Position numbers and translations under genes: made by a program. A stretch of 64,000 bases of DNA from Anisodus tanguticus (lineage: Eukaryota; Streptophyta; Magnoliopsida; Solanales; Solanaceae), in the NCBI GenBank assembly GCA_034509755.1, contig CM067557.1, positions 42,776,001-42,840,000 on the forward strand. The letters are read 5' to 3'. The notes beneath the pieces were generated by a model. The model had not been told where the DNA came from and searched no databases. It was given only the letters and a program-made list of their open reading frames with translations. Below, piece by piece: positions 1 to 12,400 of this stretch (positions within the stretch are counted from its first letter, which is position 1; each line of letters begins with the position of its first letter).

Positions 1-146
1 AATGGTATATCATTAAAAAAAGCAGTTTCATCTATATGAGTGAAATCAATCAAATCATCGGGACTAGGAATATGATTACTAGAAGAAGTACTCTTACCCT
101 TGTTATCTCTACTAGAAGAAACACCCTTACCATTACCCTTAATCAT
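1..146 (-). CDS. Start of a possible hAT transposase ORF (partial)
   Basis: A minus-strand ATG at 144-146 opens a frame with no stop through to base 1, about 48 codons. The peptide is rich in Ser, Gly and Lys (MIKGNGKGVSSSRDNKGK at the start) and then acidic. That is typical of the variable N-terminus ahead of a BED zinc finger in hAT transposases, but no zinc finger is visible inside the window. The call rests mainly on its position, about 650 bp inside a hAT-like terminus. It could be a chance ORF. Confidence 0.35.
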   Translation of the reverse strand, partial: MIKGNGKGVSSSRDNKGKSTSSSNHIPSPDDLIDFTHIDETAFFNDIP

Positions 147-799
147 ATGTCAAAAGCGTTCCATTATAATTATGCAAATAAATAATTAAAGTAAGTGAAA
201 TTAAATACGATAATTAAAATTAAGTAACAATAATAATTTAAAGAAGGTACCAAACGTCGACGTGTAATCGATGTTGACTTTGTTCGATGGATGATCCTCA
301 AGCTAGTTGCCCACTTCACTCGCAATTTTTTAACTTTGATATAAATGAGCAAAAAAATATAATATTTAGTAGGCAATGTAGAATTGTAGAGAGATAAATT
401 GAGAGATTAGAGAGATGGTAGGAAGATTTGTGAGAAAAATGAGTTATTTACAGTTGAGAAATATGGTTAAAGTGTAAATTTATTAATTTAAGGGTTAAAA
501 ATAAATATTAAGGGGGTAGGGGGGTTTATGGAGTGGGGGGCAAAAATGGTCGTTATAGCCGTTGCACAACCATTGCAACGACTATTTTTGCAAAGGGGGA
601 GGGGGTTAGCGGAGGCGGGGCGGGATGGGGTCGGGATGGGGCGGGACAGGGTCAAGTTGGGGCAGCTCGGATCGGGATCAGGACGGGCGGGAACAGCCCA
701 GGTCCCGTCCCGAGTTCGAACCCTGACACCGATTTTTTTGGGGGGATCGGGACGGGCTGGGCGGGGATCGGGCCGACCCAGCCCACTGGACATCCTTAG
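1..799 (-). mobile_element. hAT transposon terminal part, truncated by the window edge
   Basis: Read on the minus strand the element starts at about 799 with TAAGGATGTCCAGTGGGC, close to the TAGGGATGTCAATGGG-type end common to plant hAT elements. A strongly G/C-skewed subterminal block of GGGCGGG and GGGATCGGG repeats (about 600-780) follows, then an interrupted palindrome at 539-590 built on CGTTGCAA-type repeats, which is usual for the 5' leader of hAT elements. An open frame starts at 146 and runs off the left edge. The other end and the 8-bp target duplication are outside the window, so completeness cannot be judged. Confidence 0.5.
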
Positions 800-1689
800 T
801 TTATAGTGAAAAAAAACAACAACTATAGCAGCAATAATTACGCCTCAGCTTCGAACAAGTCAAAATCGGCTATATGAGTCTTAATAATAAACTACTAAAC
901 AACTCCTACAAAAGCACAAGACGTAAAGCAAAAGTGCTAACATGACTAAAATATATACTCAACTAATAAGTATCGTCAGTTAATTTATGCAAATTTTCCC
1001 TTTTTTAAGATACCATTTAGATTTTATCCTAATTTTTTAATAATTATGTAAATATAGTCCTTGAGAAATTATGCTTCCGAACGATATTAGGCTCAGGTCT
1101 AATGTTTGCTCATACATTGTTTGACCTTACAAACAAAACAATAGATTGCCGTCTAGTGTTTGCATAATTTATAATACTTTAGATCGTCTTTTAACATTTT
1201 CTCGTAAAAAATTCAATTACTCAAAAAGGATCTTTACAGTTGGTCCAAAAAGCCCATAAATTATAAAAAAATATATAAATGAGTCATTTACTAAATAGTT
1301 ATCTAACGAAAATCACAACATATCACCTATATAGATTTATTTCTTCCATTGGTAGTGGAAAAGACAAATTCAAAAAGAAAAAATAGACCACTAATTATTG
1401 AGTGGGGACTTAGTCTGCTATTCTTTTATTAGCTCTCTATATAATCTTTCAGATTCCCTCTAGTTTTTTTCCTTTTTGGGTAGATGAGGTAGGTACAACT
1501 TTGAACTAATTTAAACCAAATAGATTCTTTCAAATAATACACCACGCAAATTAGATAATTAGAAATGAGCTTTTCAACATATTTGTTAACTCAAAGAAAC
1601 GACAAACCACCAAACACACACTCCAAAAATAATACAAGTAGAAAATCATGTAGTTGCATTAATCTGTATAAGACATACATTTGGAATTT
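800..1689. other. Intergenic, no gene seen
   Basis: AT-rich spacer with no long frame, no clear terminal repeats and no RNA gene signal. Confidence 0.5.
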
Positions 1690-1927
1690 GAATACTTTAG
1701 ATCGTCGTTAACTGCACGCCCAGACCTCGTTAACTGAAGCGTGAACAATATAATTTGGGGGCCCAACATCGACGAACAAAGAATTTAAATGGGTCTGGCT
1801 CTGATACCACGCAAAAATGAATCTTGGGCTTAACTCAACCCCAAAAACTAACTTGTAGGATGAGAATTGTCTAAATTTATATAAGGAGTCCATGTTCCAT
1901 TCCATTTCCAATGTGGAACTCTTAACA
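1690..1927 (-). mobile_element. TRIM-like LTR fragment with iMet primer-binding site
   Basis: On the minus strand a short LTR-like unit begins TGTTAAGAGTTCCACATTGG at 1927 and runs about 118 bp to 1810. It is followed directly by TGGTATCAGAGCC (1797-1809), the classic primer-binding site complementary to initiator tRNA-Met. The internal part continues to about 1690. No second LTR is visible, so this looks like a truncated terminal-repeat retrotransposon in miniature. Confidence 0.6.
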
Positions 1928-3423
1928 AAGGGTGGTCAGTTCGATCTATGCGACTCGACCACTAAGAGGGATTAATTACTAGTCACTTTTGAAATAGGCG
2001 TATTCTTTCTCCAAGTTTGACTGTGATGAGAATAATGGAGAGCTAGTAAATTAAAATTTAAAATCCCTTTTGAGTTAGTTGATTAAAGATAATTAATTTT
2101 ATATTAAATAATTATGTGTTTGAATAGAAATATCTGCTCATAAGTAAATTTCTAGTGAGTTTTTTGCTTTTTGCTTATGTTCCTTTTAAAACTAAATAGT
2201 AAGTACATTATTTGACAAATCAAGAAACTCCATACTTATTGGGACACCACCAAACTATAATAATGAAATTGTCATATAAAGACATAATATATCCACACAC
2301 AGGCAATTTAATGAATTTATAGCCCAACCAGCAATCATTAGGACCTCCTTTTTCTTTTTTACTTAATCTAATATTTTCAGTACTTTTAGATGAAATCAAC
2401 GAAAAGGACAACAACAAAATATGTCAGTTTTATTTTGTCATCAAGAAGCATCTTTCTTGCAATCAACCAAACCAATTCTTTCATGTTATAAACTCAAAAC
2501 AGAACAAGCAAACACTTAATATTCTGAGAGCAGCACACCACAAAAATAAAAAGAAGAGAAAAAGGAAAGAAAATAAAACCTTATCGATATCGTTAGTATC
2601 TTACATAAGCAATTCTTGTTGTCTTCTGTAAGTTGTTCCTCATTGATTCTTCCCAAAAGAGTCAAAACTACCCTTGGAATATGCGAAATTGGACAATTTT
2701 ACCATCCGTTACAAGTTGATCCCGAATCTATCCATCGTTACCAAAGTGGCTCAAAATTGCCCTTTGGGGCTAACGGACCTCTATTTTTATTTTTTTTTAG
2801 TTTCCAATTAATATTTTTATCGCAACTGATCTGCCACTTGTCTTAATTAAATCAAAGTGGATCAGATTTACTCTTACAATATACGCATAAATATAGCCTC
2901 AAAATCAATCTGCGGGACTCCATAAATACGACAGTTTGATAAAAGATGAAATATCTTCTACTGTCCACTTTTCATCCCTATTTTTGAAAAATAACCACGG
3001 TCAGTTCATCCCTAGGATTTGAAACTCCATAATAGTGGCTACTTTTCAATTACGGGGACAGAAAAGTGGTGAGTTGTGAACTTTACCTAATTGCATACAT
3101 ATAAATATTGAATAAAATGAATGATGAATAAATATCCTGTGAGTATACTCCCAAAGAGATTTCAGTAGCTCCTAAGTAAAAGCTAAAGAAAGACTTTAGC
3201 CTGTATGAACTGTGATTGTTATGAAATCGAGTTGCGAATTAGGAAAGATAATCCAACACAATGTGGCATATTTGCATGCCACATAACCAAGAACATGATT
3301 GGGATATATGCGGAGTCAACCAAGATATACACAAAAAATGGGGTAAACCGGGAGAATGGACTATAAATCTGGTACACTTTTGGTGGGGGGAGGGAAGGCG
3401 GATTCATGGCGCCCTTTGATGTG
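1928..3423. other. Spacer downstream of the glycosylase gene, with a repeat-like block
   Basis: No gene is seen. About 2640-3080 has the look of a dispersed plant repeat: phrases such as GTCAAAACTACCCTTGG and GGACAATTTTACCATCCG recur in many plant intergenic repeats. I could not find both termini. The 3' untranslated region of the glycosylase gene should lie just left of 3424. Confidence 0.35.
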
Positions 3424-6400
3424 CTAAAGAGGTCTGAGAGTCTTTTTAGGGGCAGTGATCCATGAATAACCGGATATTGCAAATCTCCACAATGCATTAA
3501 CATGCTCTGGCGAAGCATACTCTATACCAACTCTTGGACCAACAAGTATATGTTCTGGTTCTGGCCCATCTAAGAGTTCTAAACTGCCTGTCAGATGCAG
3601 AGCACACGGGAGATTCATTTAGTTGCTACAATTTGAAAAATTTGAGCCAGAGAATGCTTACCGGCAGTGTATAGAGCGTGTGCAGACCATTCTGTTGATA
3701 GTCCTAATGCCTGACCAACCTACAAAATGACCCCAATTATCATGTAAAAGGAAGGTTGTGTTGACGGGAAATCATACAACAACAACAATGTACCCAGTGT
3801 AATCACATAAGTGGTGTCTGGGGAAGGTAGAGTGTACGCAGACCTTACCCCTACCATGAGAGGTAGAGAGGTTGTTTCCGATAGACCCTCGGCTCCAAAA
3901 AAGCAAACCAAAGCAATCAGCAAAAAAAGTAATAGAAGTAAAGAAGCCAAGGCAAAATACTAAATAAAGCATGGCAAAGCGGTCTAAACCGTATTCAAGT
4001 GATCACAACAATTGTCTTGAGGTGATATAGCAGGGATATGATGGACAAATACTTTCAAATGCTTCTACCAGATACTAATGTTACTATCTACAAGATGTCA
4101 TTTTGAAATTCTTTCTGCATAGGTCCCATTCAAAATTTCAAATCCTGGATTACCATTCAAGTAGTATCTGAGTGAAATAAGCATTTTCTTAAGGTTGCAT
4201 TTGAACTTTATACTTAATCAACTCTAATTTTCAGGAAAGCTGTTGATTGTACAGAGGATTTGACATACGTAAGTTCTTAGTCTAAGTCTAGAGCATACTT
4301 AAATTGGAATTGCCAACAGATGTGTTCAGTTTACAATTCATTGTACAGCACATTGATCACCACAACTTAATCACATAGCCACCATAGAAAGGATCGGCAA
4401 ATTATACCTTTAGATGATTGATGAATTTTACTGTTGAACATGATTTAGCAAAACGTCAGATATCCCAAAGTATCATTTGAAAGTCAAATAACTCCAAGCC
4501 AGTGAAAACAACTGTTATCTAGTGAGTCCACGTAAAAGGAATCCAATGGAAGCTTATAATGTCAGAACGCCCCAAATATGAAATCCATCTAAGAACAAGG
4601 AACAAATTGTCAGATAAAAGACCCTAGGACCTAGAGATGTTTCATGTTTAGGCACAATGTTTTAGTACCCACGACATATGCCGCATAACTCTAGAAAATC
4701 ATAACTGTACTTGATACACTTGTTTTAATTTATCATACATAAAGATGCTTCCAAAGATTCCTGGAAAAAAAAGAGAGTAGTATATACCTAGAGATTAGCG
4801 TCATTGAAGCAAACAAAATCACATGGGATCTAAATCATGTAAAGCAAATAAACCTTTGGGAATCTTCAGAAAGGCTTGATCAATACAATGACGTTAAACA
4901 AGCAACTTAGTCCTATACCCAACAAAGGTCATAAATTACCTCTCCAGGACCTGCAAGAAGAATAGGCTTCTCAGTTTTTAAACTCCGACGCTGCTGAATA
5001 GTACCCAAACCTGTAGAGTTTATTCCATAATTATTGAAAGAGAACTCTAAATAGCATTTCGGCTTTGTTTGTTATACATACTAGCCCAACAATGAAGGAC
5101 TTGAGAGAAAAGATTATCATAAGTGGGCCAGTGTACTTCAATTCCAACATGTGTCTACATAACCTTGCTTCCCATTTATCATGCAAGCATTTTCCCCCTT
5201 TTCCACAAGGTCCATTTATCATGCAAGCATGCGAACTCCAATGCACGAATCATAATTCTAGATTACTTACAAACGATCATTCCAGGAATATCAAGGTGTA
5301 CTCAGGTTATTCAAACAGTTATACTGGTGCTTTTCTTCCCTGGCCATAGCTCTGACTATCCTGATATTGGTTGATGATGTCAATTACAACAGTCAAGTTG
5401 TAGTTATATTTTAAAAGAACTAGACAAGAACTAAAGCTGCTCTGGTAACATTTCGATGGATGTATGTCAGCTACACCTATACTACCATCTGAGGTGCACT
5501 AATACAACAAATCTAAATTGGTCAAAATGGAAATGTTGCTTCAGAGATCACTAAGAGAAAGTGGAGTACTTCGTAAAGTGCATACTTTGACTTGCAGTCT
5601 GACTAAAGAGCTTACATAGAACATATTAAACTGCAGCGGAGAGCAAATTAGAAAATGTGAAAAGTAGGAGTATGTAATTCAATTTACCACTGATGGGAGC
5701 GCAGGAACGAATCAATACAGCTGCTCCAGCTCCTTCCTTGTCTGCTACAACATTGAGCATCATGTGGAGACCGTAGCAGAGGTAGACATACGCATGACCA
5801 CCAGGACCAAACTATCAATCACAAATCATTAGAAAATCTAGAAGACACTATGCTCTATAACATACACCATGCTAAGCGATGTCATAGCACAATGCTACTA
5901 AGAAATGAACAATAGTTCAGTTACAAAGAGCACCTTGAAATGCTTCATAGGGCTCCAAAAAGTTGTTGGGAGATTTTGCTCTATGGTATTTTATAAAGCA
6001 GTACGGAAATTATATTACTATTACAAGTATTCGAAAGGATAAACAAAGATTCAATTATTCAACTCGAAATCTGAAAATTACAATAGAACCACAAAACTGA
6101 AATTACAATTTTGTTGAAGACGGAAAAATGGAAACTGTTTTTGCTGAGTCGAGTGTGGCACTCTGTCCTTAAGACAATATTGCCCCGTATGTATCATTTA
6201 TACGTCCTGGACAATTTGTCTCCCAAGATAAAACAGCAATGGAACACTTGAGCAAAGGAAACTCAAATGCTACCGTGAAGAATATTGAGTAACGAAATAA
6301 TGCTCGGAAGTTGTAGGAAGAAAACTGTTTTGGTTGTGTATTTTCGTGTGTTGTATGAACTGTTCTTTGTAGTTCTCAACAATGGTGTAAGGGGGTGTTT

Positions 6401-9400
6401 ATTGAGGTGAGGGAGGTGCTGAAAACTGCCTCCATAACAGCCATATAATGGCTATTATGGAGGTAGTAAAGTCACCAACATAAATGGTGAAAGACCAACG
6501 GATTTGGCCATTATAGGAGGAGTAATTCAGCCAAAATAAATGGCGGAATTGAGTGCTTGGCGTTTCTGCTTTGACTGTCCAAATTCTGACGTTCTGGAAA
6601 ACTTCAGGGACCAAACTGTACATCTTGAAACTTCAGGGACCAAACTGTACATCTGAAAGAATTCTGGTCCGAACTGTACATCCGAAAACTTTTGGGATCA
6701 AACGTACTTACTTCGGCAAAGTTCTCTGGCCCAAAAAGATAATATCAGAAGACCCACAGCCCACAGCCCGTGAGCCCGTGAACCCGTGAACCCGGAACCC
6801 GGAACCGGACCGGACGGGCGTGGGCGCGCGCGTGGTCTTTCCTTGAACCGAAGCACATCTAGGTCCTCCCTCCTTTAAACACATGGGATACCCCTTGGGG
6901 TCCCAAACCCCAAACCAATTTCGAGTCTTATATACACAACAATTCTTTCTTCCTATACCAATGAGGGAGAATTGAACACAATACTACACTTTTCATGCTT
7001 CAAACACCTTACTTCGTGGACCAATATCTCTTTCATTTCTCAATGAAATTTGACGATTCTTGGCCCTACGGTTATCTACGTACTTAGTAGATCATGCATG
7101 TGTAAAGAACCGGATTCTCCAACATACGTAACACTAGTGTTTAAGCCGTCAAAGTTGGTCGGTCGCAACTCCCGCCAAAGGCTAATTTCCAACAATCCCC
7201 TCTTGAAAGAGATTTTGGCGCACTCACATGGTGTCTTTTCATTTCCAGCAATATTTCAGCGGACCGATGTTGCATAAGGAGAGGTAGCTTCACTTTGAAC
7301 CTTCCATAGTTAAATACCATCGGACTTACTTCTTTAACGCGCGGTGAACGTGATGTCTTGAACCGTCAGTGTTTAGTATAAGCCAAGTCAATGATACCAA
7401 CACAACAAATTCCCTTACTCTCTTCTTCGTAATGTTTTGTCCGTTTTGGCCATGGACAACGTCTTGGATTCTTAAGTGCGTTCATTTTGAGGTGGCCCGT
7501 CCTCGCACTTAAATAGGTGGTCTCCTACAAGGTATCCTGCTATACCCCACTTCACAAGTGTTAGGAACCATTAAAAGTTTCCCAAAAACCTAACCTCAAC
7601 TGTTGAGGAGCATTACAGGTTTTGAAAACTTAACCTTTACCCACACTGCAGATAGCACTTAACGTCTATCGCGCGAACGGTTTTGGATTTGGTGTTTCTT
7701 TTCGAAATCACTAGCCGAAGTGCTCATGCTTCCACCGAAGCGATCAACGAACCTTTACAACTTAGTTTTCCCATTGAACCAAATTACCGGGATCTCCAGT
7801 TCGTAAGGTTGGGTTTCCACCGTATTGGTCCGTATATTTTGGGTTTTAAGCCCATTCCCCTAGACAAAGCGAGAACACTTGATCTCCGGGTAGTCCCTTA
7901 GTTAGTAAACAAGGAAGTGACACCCGTGATGATCAACTCGCCATACGGTCTTATGTCTCATGACGGATCCGACGGATATGTCCAGACGCCGTCATCCGTG
8001 TCCTTCCTAAAGCCGTTCGGCTGGCCACAGTGTATAACTGCTGAAGGCACGGGTTTCTCCCAATAAGGGACGTCCTCTAAGGAGTCGTGAAGTTACTCAA
8101 CTTCTTTCATGCTTTTTATAAAGCGATAAACTCCGATCCCATCATGAATCGGTCGATGCAAGTTTGCTTAGAGGATTTTCCAGGACCCACCATACACATT
8201 TACTTGTGGCTTTGGTGTTCTTCAGATCGATGTCCGGTTTGCATCACCGTGTTCTCCCGAACCGTTGGACATCCGTAATACTATAATCCGTAGATAAGCG
8301 AATAATTCGGATATCGTCATATCCGACTTAACGCCTTCTATTGATCATGTATTAAGATCATCAGTGAACCTTAGTTCAACTGATCTGTTTGTAGGACGAT
8401 ACCAGGTCGGTTGTAGTATGTATAATACTTTGAACTACATGTGACCTGAGCATATCGCTCCTTGTCTATAGGTGAACCATGATTCCAATCAGTTCTATGA
8501 TTCATATCCATTGATGGCTTCAACGAGACTGTCAACTATCGATCAGTCCGTTAGATGTCTTAGAAATCCAATTCCTAAGATGTCATCTGTGATACCCATA
8601 TCTTTCATATCGAGACTTTGTTTCAATATGACTTTTACTTTCAGACCGTTGGTTTTCCAACTGTTGGCTTTCTAACTTCAAAGCCAATGTTTCTGTGGTC
8701 AGATTCATTATTCCTGTTTTATCTGAAACTTTCAGGACCAAAATGTAAACATTTCGGGGACCAAAATGAAAGTTCGGGAAGAAGCCCAACAGTTCAGCAA
8801 ACCAATTCTGATCCTCTTCTTCCAACTCTCCGGTTGGGAAGGCTGTTTCAACATCCATGCCACGCAAGATGCAATGGCCCTAGATGTTAAGTTACTCACG
8901 GGGAGCACATTTTATAACCCAAAGGTTCTTTTCCCGGAGGAAGATCAACCATTACACAAGTATGGTTCTATATGATGGAATATATTTCTCTCTTTAGCTT
9001 CTTTCCAAAGCAGCGCTTTTGGAGATACCAATTATTTGTTAATTGTCCATGGTTCGTTCTTAACCATACAAGCTAGAAGGACTGGAACAAGTCTTTGTCC
9101 CCTCTTTGCTCCGTCTTGGTTCAACATCTAGAATCTCCGAGTTCTCGCGATCCGGAATATTAAGTTCGGATAGCCGGCAACTTTCGAGTCTCGTATATAC
9201 GGAACGTCTAGTTCGGACAACGAGCCCTCGCGGGTTCTTGTTAACCTTGAGCAATTACTGCTTTTTCCTTTTTCAAGAAAAGTTATCTTATAAGAATTCA
9301 GCATTCTTTGACGCCAAGAGGCGATAAGTACTACTGTTATTTCCAGATCCAGTGGATATACAATCTACAGTCTTAGGTCGAACTTGACCTGTTTCGGTAG

Positions 9401-12400
9401 TCCAACTTCTACCAAGCCACCCCACATCACAACTTTTGTATGTGAGATCCTTTCCATATCTCACACGGAGAGTTATCCTTATCCTTATGCGGAGTTCTGT
9501 TGAGAATCGCATTAGCGGTAAGGATCGCCTTGCCCTACATAATTTAGGCGTACGGGTTTGCGCTTGGCTAACACCGTTAGACTGAGGTGAGTAATGAGCA
9601 GTCGTTTAATGAACGATGCTTCACATTCTCCCCCTCTATCACTACGAATTTCTCAATCCGTAGGCTTAGTTGATTTTCAACTTCTGCTTTGTAGCGCTTA
9701 TCCGCTTCAACAACTTCATCTTTGCTTTTCAATAAACAAAAGATTCCATACGTTGTACCATCATCAATTAAGATCACAACGTACTTGTCTCCCCCCTCTA
9801 TTTTGTATGAACTTTAAATCACCCAAGTAGGTGTGACTAAGTTCTAGAGGAGCGGTGCTTCTTTCGCTATTCCCTTGACGAAATTTGGAAAGGTGATTTT
9901 GCCTCTTCATCTACCTCACATTTATTTTGAGGGTTTATGTCGACAGAAGGCAACAATCTCAACATCGTTAGCTTTTGAATGACTTGCTATTTAACGTGTC
10001 TTAATCTATGATGGCATAGATGCACGGATTACAAATATATCATTCATTTGGCTATAGACATATTGTACCATTCTTAGTTATTACAGACCTGTTGGACTAG
10101 TCTCAAACCAGCTTGACCAACAGCGTCCCTTAACCAAGTTTGGGACATGTATCACCTCATCTTAGAGTGATCTCATTCCTTGAAGTCCTATTGAGGACAA
10201 CCTCTCCAACCCCTTCTACTTTAGAGGTGGCGTTGCTTCACATGAACAACCTTTTGCCCGTGGTTAGGGCGTAACCGGATCATATGTGATCTGGATATTC
10301 TGGCCCACTGCAGTTGCTTTGCAGACTGAGTGTCCAATTTCTTTTCTGCCTTTCTTTAGGCCTTCAGATCATTTCAGACCTGAAAACTCTGGCCCACCTT
10401 ACTCGGTGTCCATTACTTTTCCAATGAAATGAATTCTGGCCCAACTCTAGTCGCCCGGAGGCTTTATATGATTGAGTGTCCAATATCATCATATCAAAGA
10501 AATATTGGCCAACTCCAGTCGCCCGGAGGCTTTGTATGACTGAGTGTCTAATATCATCCTATGAAGGATCTTCTGCCAAATAATATGACAGGCTCAACGT
10601 CTTTAGCTTTTAGACTTCTTCCGTTATGATTGGTGCCTAGATAATTCTTGGCGCTTACTTAAGAGAAATTTTGGCCCACTCCAGTCGCCCGGAGGCTTTG
10701 TATGACTGAGTGTCAAATATCATCCTATGAAGGATCTTCTGCCAAATAATATGACAGGCTCAACGTCTTTAGCTTTTAGACTTCTTCCGTTATGATTGGT
10801 GCCCAGATAATTCTTGGCGCTTACTTAAGAGTGGTAACAGTTTTCGCACAGTTAGTGGATCTCTCTCCATCGTATGTGCGAACATACTTTACACACTTTT
10901 AATCAATACACTTAAAAGAACGGATCTTTTTAAGTCGTTTACAAAATCCAATCTTTAAACGGGAAAGAAGATGAGATTAAACTTCTGATTTTTAAAGCGT
11001 AAGGAATATAAATTATTTTCATATTCCTCCTTACTTTAATCAATTTTTAATCAGACATCATTTAATCTTTATTCTTGACAAGTAAGAAAAACTACTTATC
11101 CCAATTTCGGATTCTGGCTCACTTCAGTTCACTTCATCGACTGAGTGTCCATTTCCTTCTCACCATTATTCGGATCTTTTGTCTGGGACAGATATAGGCC
11201 TTCTGTGCAAGATAGAATAACATCTTCGATCTTCTCCTCTTGTCCCGATTTGACATCCTCGAGCTCTCGAGAGCGCTTGTTTCCACCGGTCTTGGTAGCG
11301 GTGACACCATGAACACGTTCATCATCATCACTCTCTTCTACCGTAAAACCATTGCCATATCCAGATTTGGTCACACAACTTTTGACCGACATCTTTCGAA
11401 CACTAATAGTAATACAATACAATATTGTCTTAAGTTGTTGGGAGATTTTGCTCTATGGTACTTTATAAAGCAGTACGAAAATTATATTACTATTACAAGT
11501 ATTCGAAAGGATAAACAAAGATTCAATTATTCAACTCGAAATCTGAAAATTACAATAGAACCACAAAACTGAAATTACAATTTTGTTGAAGACGGAAAAA
11601 TGAAAACTGTTTTTGCTGAGTCGAGTGTGGCACTCTGTCCTTAAGACAATATTGCCCCGTATGTATCCTTTATACGTCCTGGACAATTTGTCTCCCAAGA
11701 TAAAACAGCAATGGAACACTTGAGCAAAGGAAACTCAAATGCTACCGTAAAGAATATTGAGTAACGAAATAATGCTCGGAAGTTGTAGGAAGAAAACTGT
11801 TTTGGTTGTGTATTTTCGTGTGTTGTATGAACTGTTCTTTGTAGTTCTCAACAATGGTGTAAGGGGGTGTTTATATAGGTGAGGGAGGTGCTGAAAACTG
11901 CCTCCATAACAGCCAAATAATGGCCATTATGGAGGTAGTAAAGTCACCAACATAAATGGTGAAAGACCAACGGATTTGGCCATTATAGGAGGAGTAATTC
12001 AGCCAAAATAAATGGCTGAATTGAGTGTTTGGCGTTTCTGCTTTGACTATCCAAATTCTGACGTTCTGGAAAACTTCAGGGACCAAACTGTACATCTTGA
12101 AACTTCAGGGACCAAACTGTACATCTGAAAGAATTCTGGTCCGAACCGTACATCCGAAAACTTCGGGATCAAACTGTACTTCTGGCAAAGTTCTCTGGCC
12201 CAAAAAGATAATATCAGAAGACCCACAGCCCACAGCCCGTGAACCCGGAACCGGACCGGAAGGGCGGGCGGCGGCGCGCGTATGGTCTTTCCTTGAACCG
12301 AAGCACATCTAGGTCCTCCCTCCTTTAAACACATGGGATACCCCTTGGGGTCCCAAACCCCAAACCAATTTCGAGTCTTATATACACAACAATTCTTTCT

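Noticed and set aside
488..806. Overlapping ORFs on both strands over the GC-rich block, such as a Pro/Arg-rich 101-residue frame
   Set aside because: They follow from the GGGCGGG repeats of a transposon end; composition is low complexity and resembles no protein.
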